Assembly (NCBI GenBank): GCA_937911865.1
Contig: CALDSK010000144.1
Location: forward strand, 1 to 64,000
DNA: 64,000 bases
From: an uncultured Synechococcus sp.
GTDB lineage: Bacteria; Cyanobacteriota; Cyanobacteriia; Phormidesmidales; Phormidesmidaceae
Reading direction: 5' to 3'
The first letter of the stretch is position 1; each line of letters begins with the position of its first letter. A model generated the notes under the pieces. It searched no databases. It saw only the letters and a list, made by a program, of their open reading frames with translations, and had not been told where the DNA came from. Shown piece by piece: positions 36,796 to 45,953 of the stretch. The translations under genes were made by a program, and so were the position numbers.

Positions 36796-38268
36796 TCAGT
36801 ATTCCTTTACGTCATAAGCAGTAAACGACGCCCAAATATCATCTTTGTGCTCTACAAACAGCTGTTTGCCAATGTCATAAGCCACCCGAGGCAGCGCAAA
36901 CTGTAGCCCAGAAAGGTGCGCTCTAAAACCGCTGACGAGCGCTCCGCCGGAGCACAGGTAATAGCAGCGCCTGAGATAGTCATGCTCGGATGAGAGCGGT
37001 GTAAACTCTAGATTTTTCCCGAGGTAAGGGTAGCCAGACATTTCGGCATGTCCCTCTCCCGCCGCCGGGATATAGCGGTCTTTCCAGCGGGCAATATGTG
37101 GTGCGATCGCGCTAAGTTCACTTTGCCTATCGAGATCGGTGACAAAGCCAGTCCCGCAGATCATCGCATCGTGAGAGAGCGTACTGTCACCATAGGTACC
37201 AACAATCTCATTGTTGTGATAGGTAAGAGATTTGATCGGAGCATCGGTATACAGCGTCAGCCGAGGATGGCTGATCGCCTGGTAGTAAGTATGCGCGGGC
37301 GGCAGCTGGCCTAGTCGAAACTCAGCTAGGCTGTAGGCCCATTTCATCTCATCGGGCAAGTCAATATAGTGCCGGTGATAGCCATTCCACTCGCTCCAGC
37401 GAATCCGGTTAAGGTTCGTCAGCTGCGGACGACGCACCATAATATCCACCGCCGCCGCGCCTGCTCTGAGCATCAGTAGCGCATTGTCAAAAGCGCTAGC
37501 CCCCCCGCCGACTACCCCAATACGCTTACCTGCAAAGGACTCAAAATTAATCTTGTCTATCGTATGGTAATAAACTTCTGCGGGCAAATTCTCCTGCACA
37601 ATCTCTGGAATCTTCGCCCCACCCGCACATTCCATGCCAGTTGCAAAAACTAGAAAGCGAGCCTTGTACTGCTCCAGTTGGCCTTGATGAATGGCTTGCA
37701 AATGAAAGCACCCTTCAGCTTCACACCAGGTAATGCTCTGAATATGGGTCTCGTTCTGAATCGGCAGGTCAAGAATTTTGCCATACCAGTCCAGATAGTC
37801 AGCCCACAGCAAACGAGGAATATATTGAATTCGCTGCCAGTAGTCAGCGCCATACCGGGCGCTGCACCAGCGGCTAAAGTGAAGGTTAGCAATACCCCAT
37901 TCGAGGCCACCGGTGACCTGCTTTGGCGTTCTGAGTGTGGCGTTACGGGCAAAAGAACGCCAAGGGCCTTCTTGCCCGGTGCGGCTGCGATCAAAAATAC
38001 GCACGCGCTCAATGCCGTGGCGGCGCAGGCCAAATGCGGTCGATTTGCCGCAGTGACCCGCGCCCAAGATCGCAACTTCTAAAATGCTGTGGTCTCGGCT
38101 ATAGTCCCAGATTTTGCTGGGATAGTTAAGCACTTCTAAATCGGCGTATATAGCTTCTGTGAGTCTATGCAAACGTTCTTCTGCGTCAGCTAAAGGCTCA
38201 GGCAGCTGCCAGAAATCTTCCGTGGCAAAGCCCACCGGCAAAGTCGGTATAGGTTGAATATAGGTCAT
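36796..38268 (-). CDS. FAD/NAD(P)-binding oxidoreductase, flavin monooxygenase-like
   Basis: 490-residue flavoprotein with two dinucleotide-binding folds: FAD site GAGHCG (69-74) followed by the acidic end RIFDRSR, and a second VGGGASAF near 252, placed as the NAD(P) site of flavin monooxygenases. A GTGF motif near 372 is the usual third ATG-like signature. It resembles CzcO-type / FMO-like proteins, which hydroxylate small nucleophiles. The permease and amidohydrolase genes lie downstream on the same strand (216-bp gap), so it may oxidise the imported ring compound first; that is inference. Confidence 0.82.
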   Translation of the reverse strand: MTYIQPIPTLPVGFATEDFWQLPEPLADAEERLHRLTEAIYADLEVLNYPSKIWDYSRDHSILEVAILGAGHCGKSTAFGLRRHGIERVRIFDRSRTGQEGPWRSFARNATLRTPKQVTGGLEWGIANLHFSRWCSARYGADYWQRIQYIPRLLWADYLDWYGKILDLPIQNETHIQSITWCEAEGCFHLQAIHQGQLEQYKARFLVFATGMECAGGAKIPEIVQENLPAEVYYHTIDKINFESFAGKRIGVVGGGASAFDNALLMLRAGAAAVDIMVRRPQLTNLNRIRWSEWNGYHRHYIDLPDEMKWAYSLAEFRLGQLPPAHTYYQAISHPRLTLYTDAPIKSLTYHNNEIVGTYGDSTLSHDAMICGTGFVTDLDRQSELSAIAPHIARWKDRYIPAAGEGHAEMSGYPYLGKNLEFTPLSSEHDYLRRCYYLCSGGALVSGFRAHLSGLQFALPRVAYDIGKQLFVEHKDDIWASFTAYDVKEY

Positions 38269-38503
38269 GACTCATCAGTAATGTTCTTGAAAGATATCAG
38301 TACTTTTTAGAAAGCGAGACAGAACAAAACGATTATTTTCTTATTGCGATACGTTTCTCATTGTAGTGACGATATCGCACATAGGAACTAGCCTACGATA
38401 CAAAATAAAAAAGAGCAGAAACTACTCTAAGATAAGCACGACTCAATGTGCTAAAAGCCATTTTTCAAAAGATCTTTGCGCCTACTCCGGCTCTGTTTCT
38501 AGC

Positions 38504-39156
38504 CTATTTCAGCCCTATTTGAGGACACATCTCGACGATCGGACACTGGTGACATTTTGGATATTGGCCTTTACAAATCTGTTTACCAAACGGCATCAAC
38601 AGTTTGTTAGTCTCAATCCAGTACGATTTCGGCAACTTTGCTTCTAGGGCCTGGGTGGTTTTTTCGGTTTTTTTGTCTCTACGTAGCCCCAGCGATTCAT
38701 CACTCTGTGCACATGCACATCCACGCTAATGAAGGGCTGCTGACAGGCGATGCCAAGGGTGAGATGAGCACATTTTGGTCCGACACCTTTGAACCCTAGC
38801 AAGACATTGACATCACAGGGCAGCTCTCCGCTGTGATTGTCCACGATGTCTTTAGCGATCGCCCAAATTTGCTGCGCTTTTCTTTCTGCATACGTGCTTC
38901 TTTTAATCAGCGACTCAATCTCTGCAACTGATAGCTCACTCATCGCTTGTGGCGTCTTTGCCCGAGCAAACAGCTGCCGGGAAACTGGCAGACTCACTTC
39001 ATCGTAGGTTCGAATCGAGATCATGCACGAAATCAGCTGCTCAAAAGGCGAGTCGTAGCCTTCTTCAGCCAGCTGAAACATAGCGGCCCGTGGATAGCCT
39101 TGCATGAGATCACGCAGCTGGGTAAAGGCGGCACTGATATCGAAAGCTGCGGACAT
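38504..39156 (-). pseudogene. nth: Endonuclease III, frameshifted at a poly-A run
   Basis: DNA glycosylase/AP lyase of base-excision repair, broken into two frames. The first frame (39156 to 38644) holds the helix-hairpin-helix and active site: GFKGVGPKCAHL with the catalytic Lys, and SVDVHVHRV with the catalytic Asp. It then runs out of frame at a coding A7 run (38668-38674 on the plus strand as T7), adding KKPKKPPRP and a stop. Shifting by one base at that run reads TTQALEAKLPKSYWIE and on through FGKQIC to a perfect [4Fe-4S] ligand set C-x6-C-x2-C-x5-C and a stop at 38504. Restored length is about 217 residues, normal for the family. The lesion is one lost A, or a slippery site. Confidence 0.85.
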
Positions 39157-39163
39157 AGCTCTT

Positions 39164-39191
39164 TAAACCTGAACATCTAAACCTGAACATC
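39164..39191. repeat. 14-bp tandem duplication
   Basis: AAACCTGAACATCT twice, exactly, at 39164-39177 and 39178-39191, just upstream of the nth gene start. Confidence 0.85.
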
Positions 39192-39355
39192 TAAGCGAGA
39201 ACGTCTTGACCTAAACGTCTCAAAGAGCAGTTTAAGTGCTGCGCTTAGGCGATCGCATCTACCTCTGATTAGATCATCTAGAGTGAGACCAGCCAATCAA
39301 CAACATTTCGCATCTCTACTGACGGCAAGAAAGTATCTACCAGCTCGGAGAATAA

Positions 39356-39532
39356 CATTATAGGGAACCCCCCAAGCTCTACTGCCAGATTCTACAGCAA
39401 ATAGAAAAACACGACGCTCCAAGTAGCTTTGTTGCACTCTACCTGCGAGCCAACACCGACCTTCTGCGCAAACTAGAACAGATTAAAATTTTCCAGCTTC
39501 AGATAAAAGAACAGATTATTAAGCAGCTGTAA
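39356..39532 (+). pseudogene. Possible small gene remnant, no start codon
   Basis: An open stretch of 58 codons ending at a TAA. It encodes a protein-like helical sequence (KLYCQILQQIEKHDAPSS...KLEQIKIFQLQIKEQIIKQL) but begins directly after a TAA with no ATG, GTG or TTG start in position. It looks like the tail of a once longer gene. I do not recognise the family. Confidence 0.3.
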
Positions 39533-39896
39533 TCGGGCTAATAAAGACAGGTGTCTAAGCGAAAAGCGTCGTCAAAAATATTGTAAAAGATAAAGCGCAA
39601 GGGAACAGTAGCAGCCACAATCAAAATATCTACACCAGCCAACTGCTGGACGCGCCCGGATGTATAAACAGAGACCTAGTCAAAAACAATGGGGGAATAG
39701 CATCCTGTAAAAATTGAAGCATAAATCACACACTTCACAGGGCATCAATCACATACCCTACCTTAATGATGATGACGGCTGCTTTGACATCTGCCGTTAA
39801 AGAGGAAACGCAGTCGTAAATTCATCAAATCGCTGAGGGCAACCGCTGAGCAGCCACTGACTAACCCTATCTGAAAAGACAGGTTTGAGCGTTTCG

Positions 39897-39922
39897 GCCA
39901 TGAAACAACTGCCTTTCATGGC
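39897..39922. other. Perfect 9-bp hairpin
   Basis: GCCATGAAA (39897-39905) and TTTCATGGC (39914-39922) around an 8-nt loop. It may belong to a small RNA or terminator. Confidence 0.5.
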
Positions 39923-40204
39923 TAAATAGAGCTGAACCATAAAAGAAACGAATAGAATGCATATCTAAATCTTGGTATGAATCGGTATGAATCGCTGTGC
40001 TCAAAGTAATCCCGTGCAGATTGCAATGATTTTGTATAAAAAATGGTGGCGAAAAATGGTGTTTATAGGTATAAGGGAGTTTATGGCAGCTTAATATTCC
40101 ATGAATTAACCTGCCATATACCGTTGTGTCGGATAGAAAAGGAGCGTCCAAATGTCAGGACATCTTCACATATGATATACGTTGATTGAGTTATAAAGAT
40201 TCAG

Positions 40205-40270
40205 TCACAGTCGTCTGTGATTAGTTTCTTGAAAAAGAGAAGCGTGTTCGCAAAAGCGAAGGCGCTCACG
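40205..40270 (+). other. Two adjacent hairpins in the leader of the exopolysaccharide cluster
   Basis: TCACAG-TCGT-CTGTGA (40205-40220), then CGTG/CACG enclosing TTCGC-AAAA-GCGAA with a 6-nt bulge (40243-40270). Possible structured 5' leader or small RNA. Confidence 0.4.
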
Positions 40271-40410
40271 AGAGAATAGAAACACTTCAATACCGATTTC
40301 ACTGTCGACTTTTTCTGAGCGAAAGAGTCTGTAATATCGTCAGTAGAATCCGAGCTAGCAGCAGTTGAACTAACAGTTGAACAGTACGCCCAAGAGAAAT
40401 CTACAAGAGC

Positions 40411-40436
40411 AATCTATAAGCAGAATCTATAAGCAG
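40411..40436. repeat. 13-bp tandem duplication
   Basis: AATCTATAAGCAG twice, exactly, at 40411-40423 and 40424-40436. Confidence 0.85.
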
Positions 40437-40522
40437 TAAGCGTAAGATCGACAAAAGTATTAGAGAACACTATTAGCTCAGCACGAGCACTCTCATTTAG
40501 CAAGCTATAGCCATTAGCTCAG

Positions 40523-40542
40523 AGGCGAGTACTTCGCCTTTT
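40523..40542 (+). terminator. Weak terminator-like hairpin without a known upstream gene
   Basis: AGGCGA-GTACT-TCGCCT followed by TTT. If functional it would end a short transcript starting between about 39540 and 40500, which hints at a small RNA. Confidence 0.3.
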
Positions 40543-41009
40543 GCTCGGCTCTAATCATAGGCCACTCTTAGGTCATAGCTTTATAACTAGTGCTTAATTT
40601 TGAACTGAGCAATAGAGAAGCAAATGGGTCATAAGCCACCATCTGTATGGTCCTATGGCTTCTACGGCCTTAGACGATATGTGTTCCCAGATTTAGAAAT
40701 ATTTCTGCTGTACTCATCTCTCTGGACTTATCTCTCTTAGGCAATTGTCTTAGGCAATTTTCTTTTGATAGATTTCAACGCTTTACTTTCTGCTTGTAGC
40801 GATTTATTCCGCCTATTACCGCTCGTCTATTACTTGATTCAGATGCCTGTAAAAGCGATGCATCGCCCTGTTGTGGTCCAAAATTCGGTGTAAGCTCGAC
40901 GCGCCTAGAGTATACATTTATACCCCAACATTTTAGTCTCTTGCTTTCTCTATAAAGTTCAACAGAGAAAGTTCAGTACAGAAAGTTAGATACATGTGGA
41001 GTCATTAGG

Positions 41010-42293
41010 TTGCGTTATCCATCTGTTCGAAGCAGTATTCACATTCAGACTATCCTGCTGACTGGGTTCGGGATTGTTTTTTATCACTTGTTCTGGTTAT
41101 GTCCGGCTAGCCAAGCTCAGACCGTGGCTAACGATAGCATCATGACAGAAGAATCAGTCGTGACAGAAGAATCAACCGAGCAAGGGTTGCCAAGCCTCGA
41201 AACAAACAGTACTGAAACAAACAGTACTGAAACAAACGGTGCTGAAATAGACATAATTGAAATAGACGGTGCTGAAACAGACAATCCTGGAATAAATAGC
41301 CCTGAAACAGTCAATCCTGGAATAAGTGAGGTCGAAGTAAACGAGGCTGAAATAGGCAGCGTTACAAACAGTCGATATATTCTGGGAACGGGGGATGAAG
41401 TGCAGGTCACTGTATTTAACGCACCAGACTATAGCGGAGAATTTAGCGTGCTTGCTGGAGGCGCGTTAAATCTGCCCTTAGCCGGGGAAATTATTGTTGC
41501 AGGACTCACCCTACCGCAAGCTTCTGAAAAGATTTCAGCTCAGCTAGGGCAATACGTGCGGCGACCTCGGGTAACGGTAAGCCTGATGGAGGCACGCCCG
41601 CTACAGGTGGCGATTGCCGGAGAGGTTAACCGACCGGGTGCCTATACAATGCCGATTGAGGGTGAGAACGGCTCCTCAACCCCTACGCTGACTCAGGTAA
41701 TTAGCCTAGCGGGCGGAATTACACAGACGGCAGATATTCGCCAGATCAGCGTACAGCGCCAGCTGCCTGGCAATGAGGCAACCGTGAGCGATCGCGAAAT
41801 TACCGTTAACCTGTGGCAGCTGTTACAAGAAGGTCGATTAGACGCAGATTTGGCGCTACAGCGGGGCGATCGCATTATCATTCCAGAAGCAGTCGCCCTT
41901 AGCCCAGAAGAATCTACCGAGCTAGCCTCAACTAGCTTCTCTCCCACTGAAATTGCGGTCAATGTAGTTGGCGAAGTTGAGAATCCAGGGTCTATCCTGC
42001 TACCGCCCAACGCTCCATTTAATCAGGCTATCTTGAGCGCGGGCGGGTTCAATCAACGAGCCAGGCAAAGCACTGTAGGGCTAGTCCGTCTTAATGATAA
42101 CGGGACGGTCACTAGCAGAGAAATTGAGATCGATTTTGAAGCAGGTCTGAACTCAGACAACAACCCTGCACTAAAACCCAATGACACCATTGTTGTAGGT
42201 GCAAACGGGCTCAGCCGAGTGACCGATACGCTAGGCACGATTCTGGCGCCTATCAACAGCGGCTTTGGCATCTTCCGGCTGTTTGGACTGTAG
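41010..42293 (+). CDS. Polysaccharide export protein (Wza-like, SLBB domains)
   Basis: 427-residue outer-membrane export protein, first gene of the exopolysaccharide cluster. A signal peptide (about 1-37) precedes an acidic linker (about 63-117) of eleven degenerate pentapeptides (ETNST, AEIDI, PGINS types). Next comes the polysaccharide export domain (about 120-200, starting YILGTGDEVQVTVF) and SLBB repeats (PLQVAIAGEVNRPGAYTMP near 200; NVVGEVENPGSILLP near 315). A normal Wza has a similar layout without the pentad linker. The TTG start at 41010 is supported by GGAG at 40997-41000; the nearest ATG is followed by an in-frame stop. Confidence 0.88.
   Translation: MRYPSVRSSIHIQTILLTGFGIVFYHLFWLCPASQAQTVANDSIMTEESVVTEESTEQGLPSLETNSTETNSTETNGAEIDIIEIDGAETDNPGINSPETVNPGISEVEVNEAEIGSVTNSRYILGTGDEVQVTVFNAPDYSGEFSVLAGGALNLPLAGEIIVAGLTLPQASEKISAQLGQYVRRPRVTVSLMEARPLQVAIAGEVNRPGAYTMPIEGENGSSTPTLTQVISLAGGITQTADIRQISVQRQLPGNEATVSDREITVNLWQLLQEGRLDADLALQRGDRIIIPEAVALSPEESTELASTSFSPTEIAVNVVGEVENPGSILLPPNAPFNQAILSAGGFNQRARQSTVGLVRLNDNGTVTSREIEIDFEAGLNSDNNPALKPNDTIVVGANGLSRVTDTLGTILAPINSGFGIFRLFGL
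41196..41360. repeat. Degenerate 15-bp tandem array, eleven units
   Basis: Eleven 15-nt units such as CTCGAAACAAACAGT and ACTGAAACAAACGGT, encoding the acidic pentapeptide linker of the export protein. Older and more diverged than the other 15-bp arrays. Confidence 0.85.
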
Positions 42294-42350
42294 AGAGCCT
42301 ATCAACGAATTACTATCCATACACTTTTTATTGATGAAAAGACATTTTTT

Positions 42351-43556
42351 ATGAAAGTTGCTCTAGTACACGACTATTTGACGCAAAAAGGAGGGGCAGA
42401 GAGAGTCTTTGAACTGCTCTGCCGCTACTTCCCAGAAGCTGATATCTACACGTCTCTCTACAGCGCGACCGATAGCGTCGATCTCGGCAGTGAGCGCACC
42501 GTACATACCACTCGCCTACAGGCAATTCCCGGTGGCGTAAAATACTTTCGGCTACTAGCGCCTTTCTATTTCTCAGCGTTTCAAGCGCTAGATTTGCAGC
42601 AATACGATCTTATTGTCAGCAGTACAACCGGGTTTGCCAAAGCAGTCCGAAAGCGACCCGATGCAACACATATTTGCTTTTGCCACAACGTCACTCGCTT
42701 TTTGTGGGACACCGAAACCTACTTGCGGCAGTACAACGACTACCAAAAGATATATCCGCTGTTGCGGCCTATCTTTAATCAAATGCGGCGAATCGACCTG
42801 AAATATGCACAAAACCCTGACTTTTATGTCTCTAATTCCAGTACCGTAGCCGCCCGCATCAAGCGTGTGTACAATCGCTCAGCGCTCACCATCAATTTTC
42901 CTATCGAGGTGGATAACTTTGTCTTTAGCGAACAGAAGGATGACTTCTACCTAGTCTCGGCCCGGCTGATTAGCTACAAGCGAGTTGACATAATCATTGA
43001 AGCATTTAACTGGTTAGGGTTGCCTCTATTAATTATTGGCAATGGACCAGAAAGAAAACGTTTAGAAGCTAAAGCGCTCGATAATATTGCCTTCTTAGGG
43101 CATGTGAGTGACTCGGTGCGATCGCACCTCATGTCAAAATCACAGGCCGTGATCATCGCCGCCTTAGAAGACTACGGCCTAGTCCCTATTGAAGCCAATG
43201 TGAGTGGAACGCCTGTGATTGCGTACGGAGCCGGCGGCGTGCTAGACACTCAAGTACCGGAAAAAACAGGCGTTTTCTTTAATCGGCAGTCTCCGGAAGC
43301 CATTCAAGCAGCTGTTATTCAAGCCGAGAAAATTGACTGGGACTATCAAGAGATTCGCCATCACGCACTCAGTCACTTCTCAGAAACCGTATTTTTTGAG
43401 CGGGTTGAACAACTGTTCGACCAAGTGCTGACCCAAAGGCAGCCCATACCCGCCAGCAATCGTCAGCAACAGGCAGCGAGACCCCAGCTAAAGTCACTAG
43501 CAATAGAGCAGTGGTCACTAGATCAATCGCCGTTAAAACAGCTCCCACAAGAATAG
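42351..43556 (+). CDS. Glycosyltransferase family 4
   Basis: 401-residue GT-B retaining glycosyltransferase of the exopolysaccharide cluster. The N-terminus (MKVALVHDYLTQKGGAERVFE) and the C-terminal nucleotide-sugar domain are typical of GT4: KRVD near 205, an EDYGLVPIEANVSGTPVIAYGAGG stretch near 275-298 containing the E-x7-E catalytic pattern. Donor sugar cannot be told; the nearest named relatives act on mannose in capsule and slime synthesis. The last 30 residues are low complexity (Gln/Leu/Ser) and the following spacer is made of degenerate repeats. Confidence 0.88.
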   Translation: MKVALVHDYLTQKGGAERVFELLCRYFPEADIYTSLYSATDSVDLGSERTVHTTRLQAIPGGVKYFRLLAPFYFSAFQALDLQQYDLIVSSTTGFAKAVRKRPDATHICFCHNVTRFLWDTETYLRQYNDYQKIYPLLRPIFNQMRRIDLKYAQNPDFYVSNSSTVAARIKRVYNRSALTINFPIEVDNFVFSEQKDDFYLVSARLISYKRVDIIIEAFNWLGLPLLIIGNGPERKRLEAKALDNIAFLGHVSDSVRSHLMSKSQAVIIAALEDYGLVPIEANVSGTPVIAYGAGGVLDTQVPEKTGVFFNRQSPEAIQAAVIQAEKIDWDYQEIRHHALSHFSETVFFERVEQLFDQVLTQRQPIPASNRQQQAARPQLKSLAIEQWSLDQSPLKQLPQE

Positions 43557-43636
43557 TTACCGCTAAAACAGTTATCGCTAAACTCATTAGCACCAAGACA
43601 GTCGCCGCTAAAACAACGATCTAAGGGGAAAAGACA

Positions 43637-45889
43637 ATGACCAGTATTCAATCTCAAAGCGTCGAAGAATCCGAATTCGGCTATGGGCAGCTACTGCAAA
43701 TTCTAGGGCAGCGCATATACTGGCTGGGCGGCGCGTTAGTGGCCTCTCTGGGTGTAGCGGTCACAGCAACCCTGCTACAATCGCCCACCTATCAAAGTTC
43801 TATGCAGCTATTGGTAGAGCCCAACGTCTCTAGATCCATCAGTATTAACGAGATGGAAGGCTCTCAGTCAGACTCTTCTTCAGAAATTGCGCTCGACTAC
43901 GCGACTCAGCTAACGTTGATGCGCAGTAAAGAGTTTGTTGAAGATGTCGTCATTATTTTCCCCGACATCTGTCAGGCAGGACAGACGCAGAAAGAATGCA
44001 TGAGCACTTTTCAAAACTCGCTGAGGCTGTCTCAAATTGAAGAAGACAGCACGAGAACCCGGGTCTTTGAAGCGGTTTTTACCGGCAATGATGCCAGAAG
44101 AGCTCAGAAGTCTTTGCAGGCGCTTCAGCATGTGTACCTGCAATACAACGAAAACCAGCAAGAGAGACGCTTAAAAGACGGGTTGATGCTGGTCAATCGC
44201 CAGATTGATCAGGTACAGCAAGACATTAATGATTCTCAAGAAGCGCTGAAGAGATTTCGCCAAACAGGCGAAATTATCGATCCAGAAAGACAGTCGTTAG
44301 AAGCCGCCGCCGCTCTCGAAGAGATAGAACAGACTCAGCAGGCCGTGCAAGCAGATTATCAGGAAGCTCAGGCGCGATACGAAGCCGTTCAGCAGGCGCT
44401 TTCTGTTGACCCTGAACAGGCGACCATGGCCGCCAAACTCAGCGAATCGGGGCGCTACCAAGCCCTCCTAGAGGCGCTGCAGCTCAGTGAGCTAGAGCTC
44501 TCAGCCCGGCTAGCGGTTTACACCCTATCAGATCCTATTGCGCAAGATTTGCAGGCACAGCGCGATCGCCAAGTAGATCTTTTACAGATAGAAAGCCAAC
44601 GCTTGCTTGGGGCTGACACTAGCGCTAGTCAGTCTGAGCTCATTGCGAACGGTCAGCTAGGAGAGCGAGATTTAGAACTCATCCAAGAGATGATCACCAC
44701 TCAGATTCAGATGAGTGGACTAGTCGCTCGCGAAGCGAGTCTAAGTCAAACGCAGCAGTCATTGCAGCAGCAGTTAAGCGCTTATCCGAGGCTGATTGCT
44801 GAGTACGACCGACTGCAGCCCGAGGTAGAAACCCAGCGAGCAGCGCTCGAAGAACTCTTGCAAACTCGCCAGGAGCTCAGTAACGAAATTGCCCAGGGCG
44901 GATTCAAATGGGCAGTGGTTGAAGCCCCTGATTTAGGACGAAAAATATCTCCTATCCCCTCACAAAACCTAGCTCTAGGGATTGTTGCAGGACTGTTTTT
45001 AGGCGGGTTGTTAGCCTATGGCAGAGAAGCTACCGATACAGTAGTGCACACCCCCGCAGGGCTCAAAAAGCAGACGGCATTACCACTACTGGGTGTATTG
45101 CCTAAAGTGAAGGACCGCAAGCCCAGATTTGTTCTGCCCAGATTGGGTCTATTCGGGCGATCTCGCCAAACCTCAATCTCAGCCTACAATTCTAGCTTGA
45201 GCCTGGTTCAGTGGCAGCCTTTCCGGGAGGTTGTTGATCTGGTTTATAAAAATATTCAGCTGGCAGCTACACCGTTGAAATCAGTAATGGTTACATCAGC
45301 GGTCTCTGGCGAAGGAAAAACAACGTTGGCGATGGGGCTAGCGCTGAGCGCAGCGCGTTCTCAAAAGAGAGTTTTGTTAATTGATGCCGATTTACGCAGA
45401 CCCTCGCTGCATGAACAAATTGGGTTATCTAATAGGCGCGGTCTTACCATGCTGTTAGATTCGCTAGAAACGCCTATCCCTGTCAGCATTACAGTGGCGA
45501 ATACCCAAATTGACATTCTGTCAGCAGGTCCATTTTCAGAAGACCCTGTACAACTACTCAACTCTCATCGCATGAGAGAGCTAGTGGCCAAATTTGAACA
45601 GCAGTATGACCTCATCGTATTTGATGCTTCTGCCGTGCTCGGGCAGGTTGATGCCCTACAGATTGCGTCCCTGTGTCAAGGCGTGGTGATGGTTAGCAGG
45701 CTCGATCGGGTCACTCAGAGCGACCTTTCACAAACTATGGCCATTCTGGCCCGGGTAAATCAGCTCGGCATAGTCGCTAATGGCGATAGCAGCGCAGATT
45801 CTCCTTACACCCACCTACACCCACCCGAACCGATCCTCCATATCGATCAAAACGCAGCACCAACCCGCATAATCTCCGGGCGTCGTTGA
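43637..45889 (+). CDS. Polysaccharide copolymerase / tyrosine autokinase (Wzc-like) with reduced Tyr tail
   Basis: 750-residue inner-membrane protein controlling polymer length and export. N-terminal Wzz domain (first helix about 30-50), a long coiled-coil (about 170-430), second helix with its Pro-rich entry (PIPSQNLALGIVAGLFLGG, about 437-455), then a BY-kinase domain with Walker A SAVSGEGKTT (about 553-562), Walker A' LLIDADLRRP (about 581) and Walker B LIVFDASAV (about 657). Wzc kinases end in a Tyr-rich cluster that is autophosphorylated; here the tail (after about 715) has only one Tyr (SPYTHL), so regulation by multi-site phosphorylation looks weakened. AAGGGGA serves as ribosome-binding site. 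Confidence 0.88.
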   Translation: MTSIQSQSVEESEFGYGQLLQILGQRIYWLGGALVASLGVAVTATLLQSPTYQSSMQLLVEPNVSRSISINEMEGSQSDSSSEIALDYATQLTLMRSKEFVEDVVIIFPDICQAGQTQKECMSTFQNSLRLSQIEEDSTRTRVFEAVFTGNDARRAQKSLQALQHVYLQYNENQQERRLKDGLMLVNRQIDQVQQDINDSQEALKRFRQTGEIIDPERQSLEAAAALEEIEQTQQAVQADYQEAQARYEAVQQALSVDPEQATMAAKLSESGRYQALLEALQLSELELSARLAVYTLSDPIAQDLQAQRDRQVDLLQIESQRLLGADTSASQSELIANGQLGERDLELIQEMITTQIQMSGLVAREASLSQTQQSLQQQLSAYPRLIAEYDRLQPEVETQRAALEELLQTRQELSNEIAQGGFKWAVVEAPDLGRKISPIPSQNLALGIVAGLFLGGLLAYGREATDTVVHTPAGLKKQTALPLLGVLPKVKDRKPRFVLPRLGLFGRSRQTSISAYNSSLSLVQWQPFREVVDLVYKNIQLAATPLKSVMVTSAVSGEGKTTLAMGLALSAARSQKRVLLIDADLRRPSLHEQIGLSNRRGLTMLLDSLETPIPVSITVANTQIDILSAGPFSEDPVQLLNSHRMRELVAKFEQQYDLIVFDASAVLGQVDALQIASLCQGVVMVSRLDRVTQSDLSQTMAILARVNQLGIVANGDSSADSPYTHLHPPEPILHIDQNAAPTRIISGRR

Positions 45890-45953
45890 CTTCTGTCGTT
45901 GATTTTTGTGTTTATTGAACAATCTGTTTATTGGCTGTTTATTGGACAATCTA

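Larger units (their letters stand above)
39157..41009. other. 1.85-kb region without a supported gene
   Basis: Apart from a possible gene remnant at 39356-39532, I find no credible coding sequence. The stretch holds a 14-bp duplication (39164-39191), a 9-bp perfect hairpin at 39897-39922, two hairpins at 40205-40270, a small hairpin with T tract at 40523-40542 and a 13-bp duplication (40411-40436). The right part is the leader of the exopolysaccharide cluster. Confidence 0.55.

Noticed and set aside
39867..40151. Minus-strand 94-codon frame
   Set aside because: Contains a perfect hairpin, His-rich without a domain, and no supporting signals.
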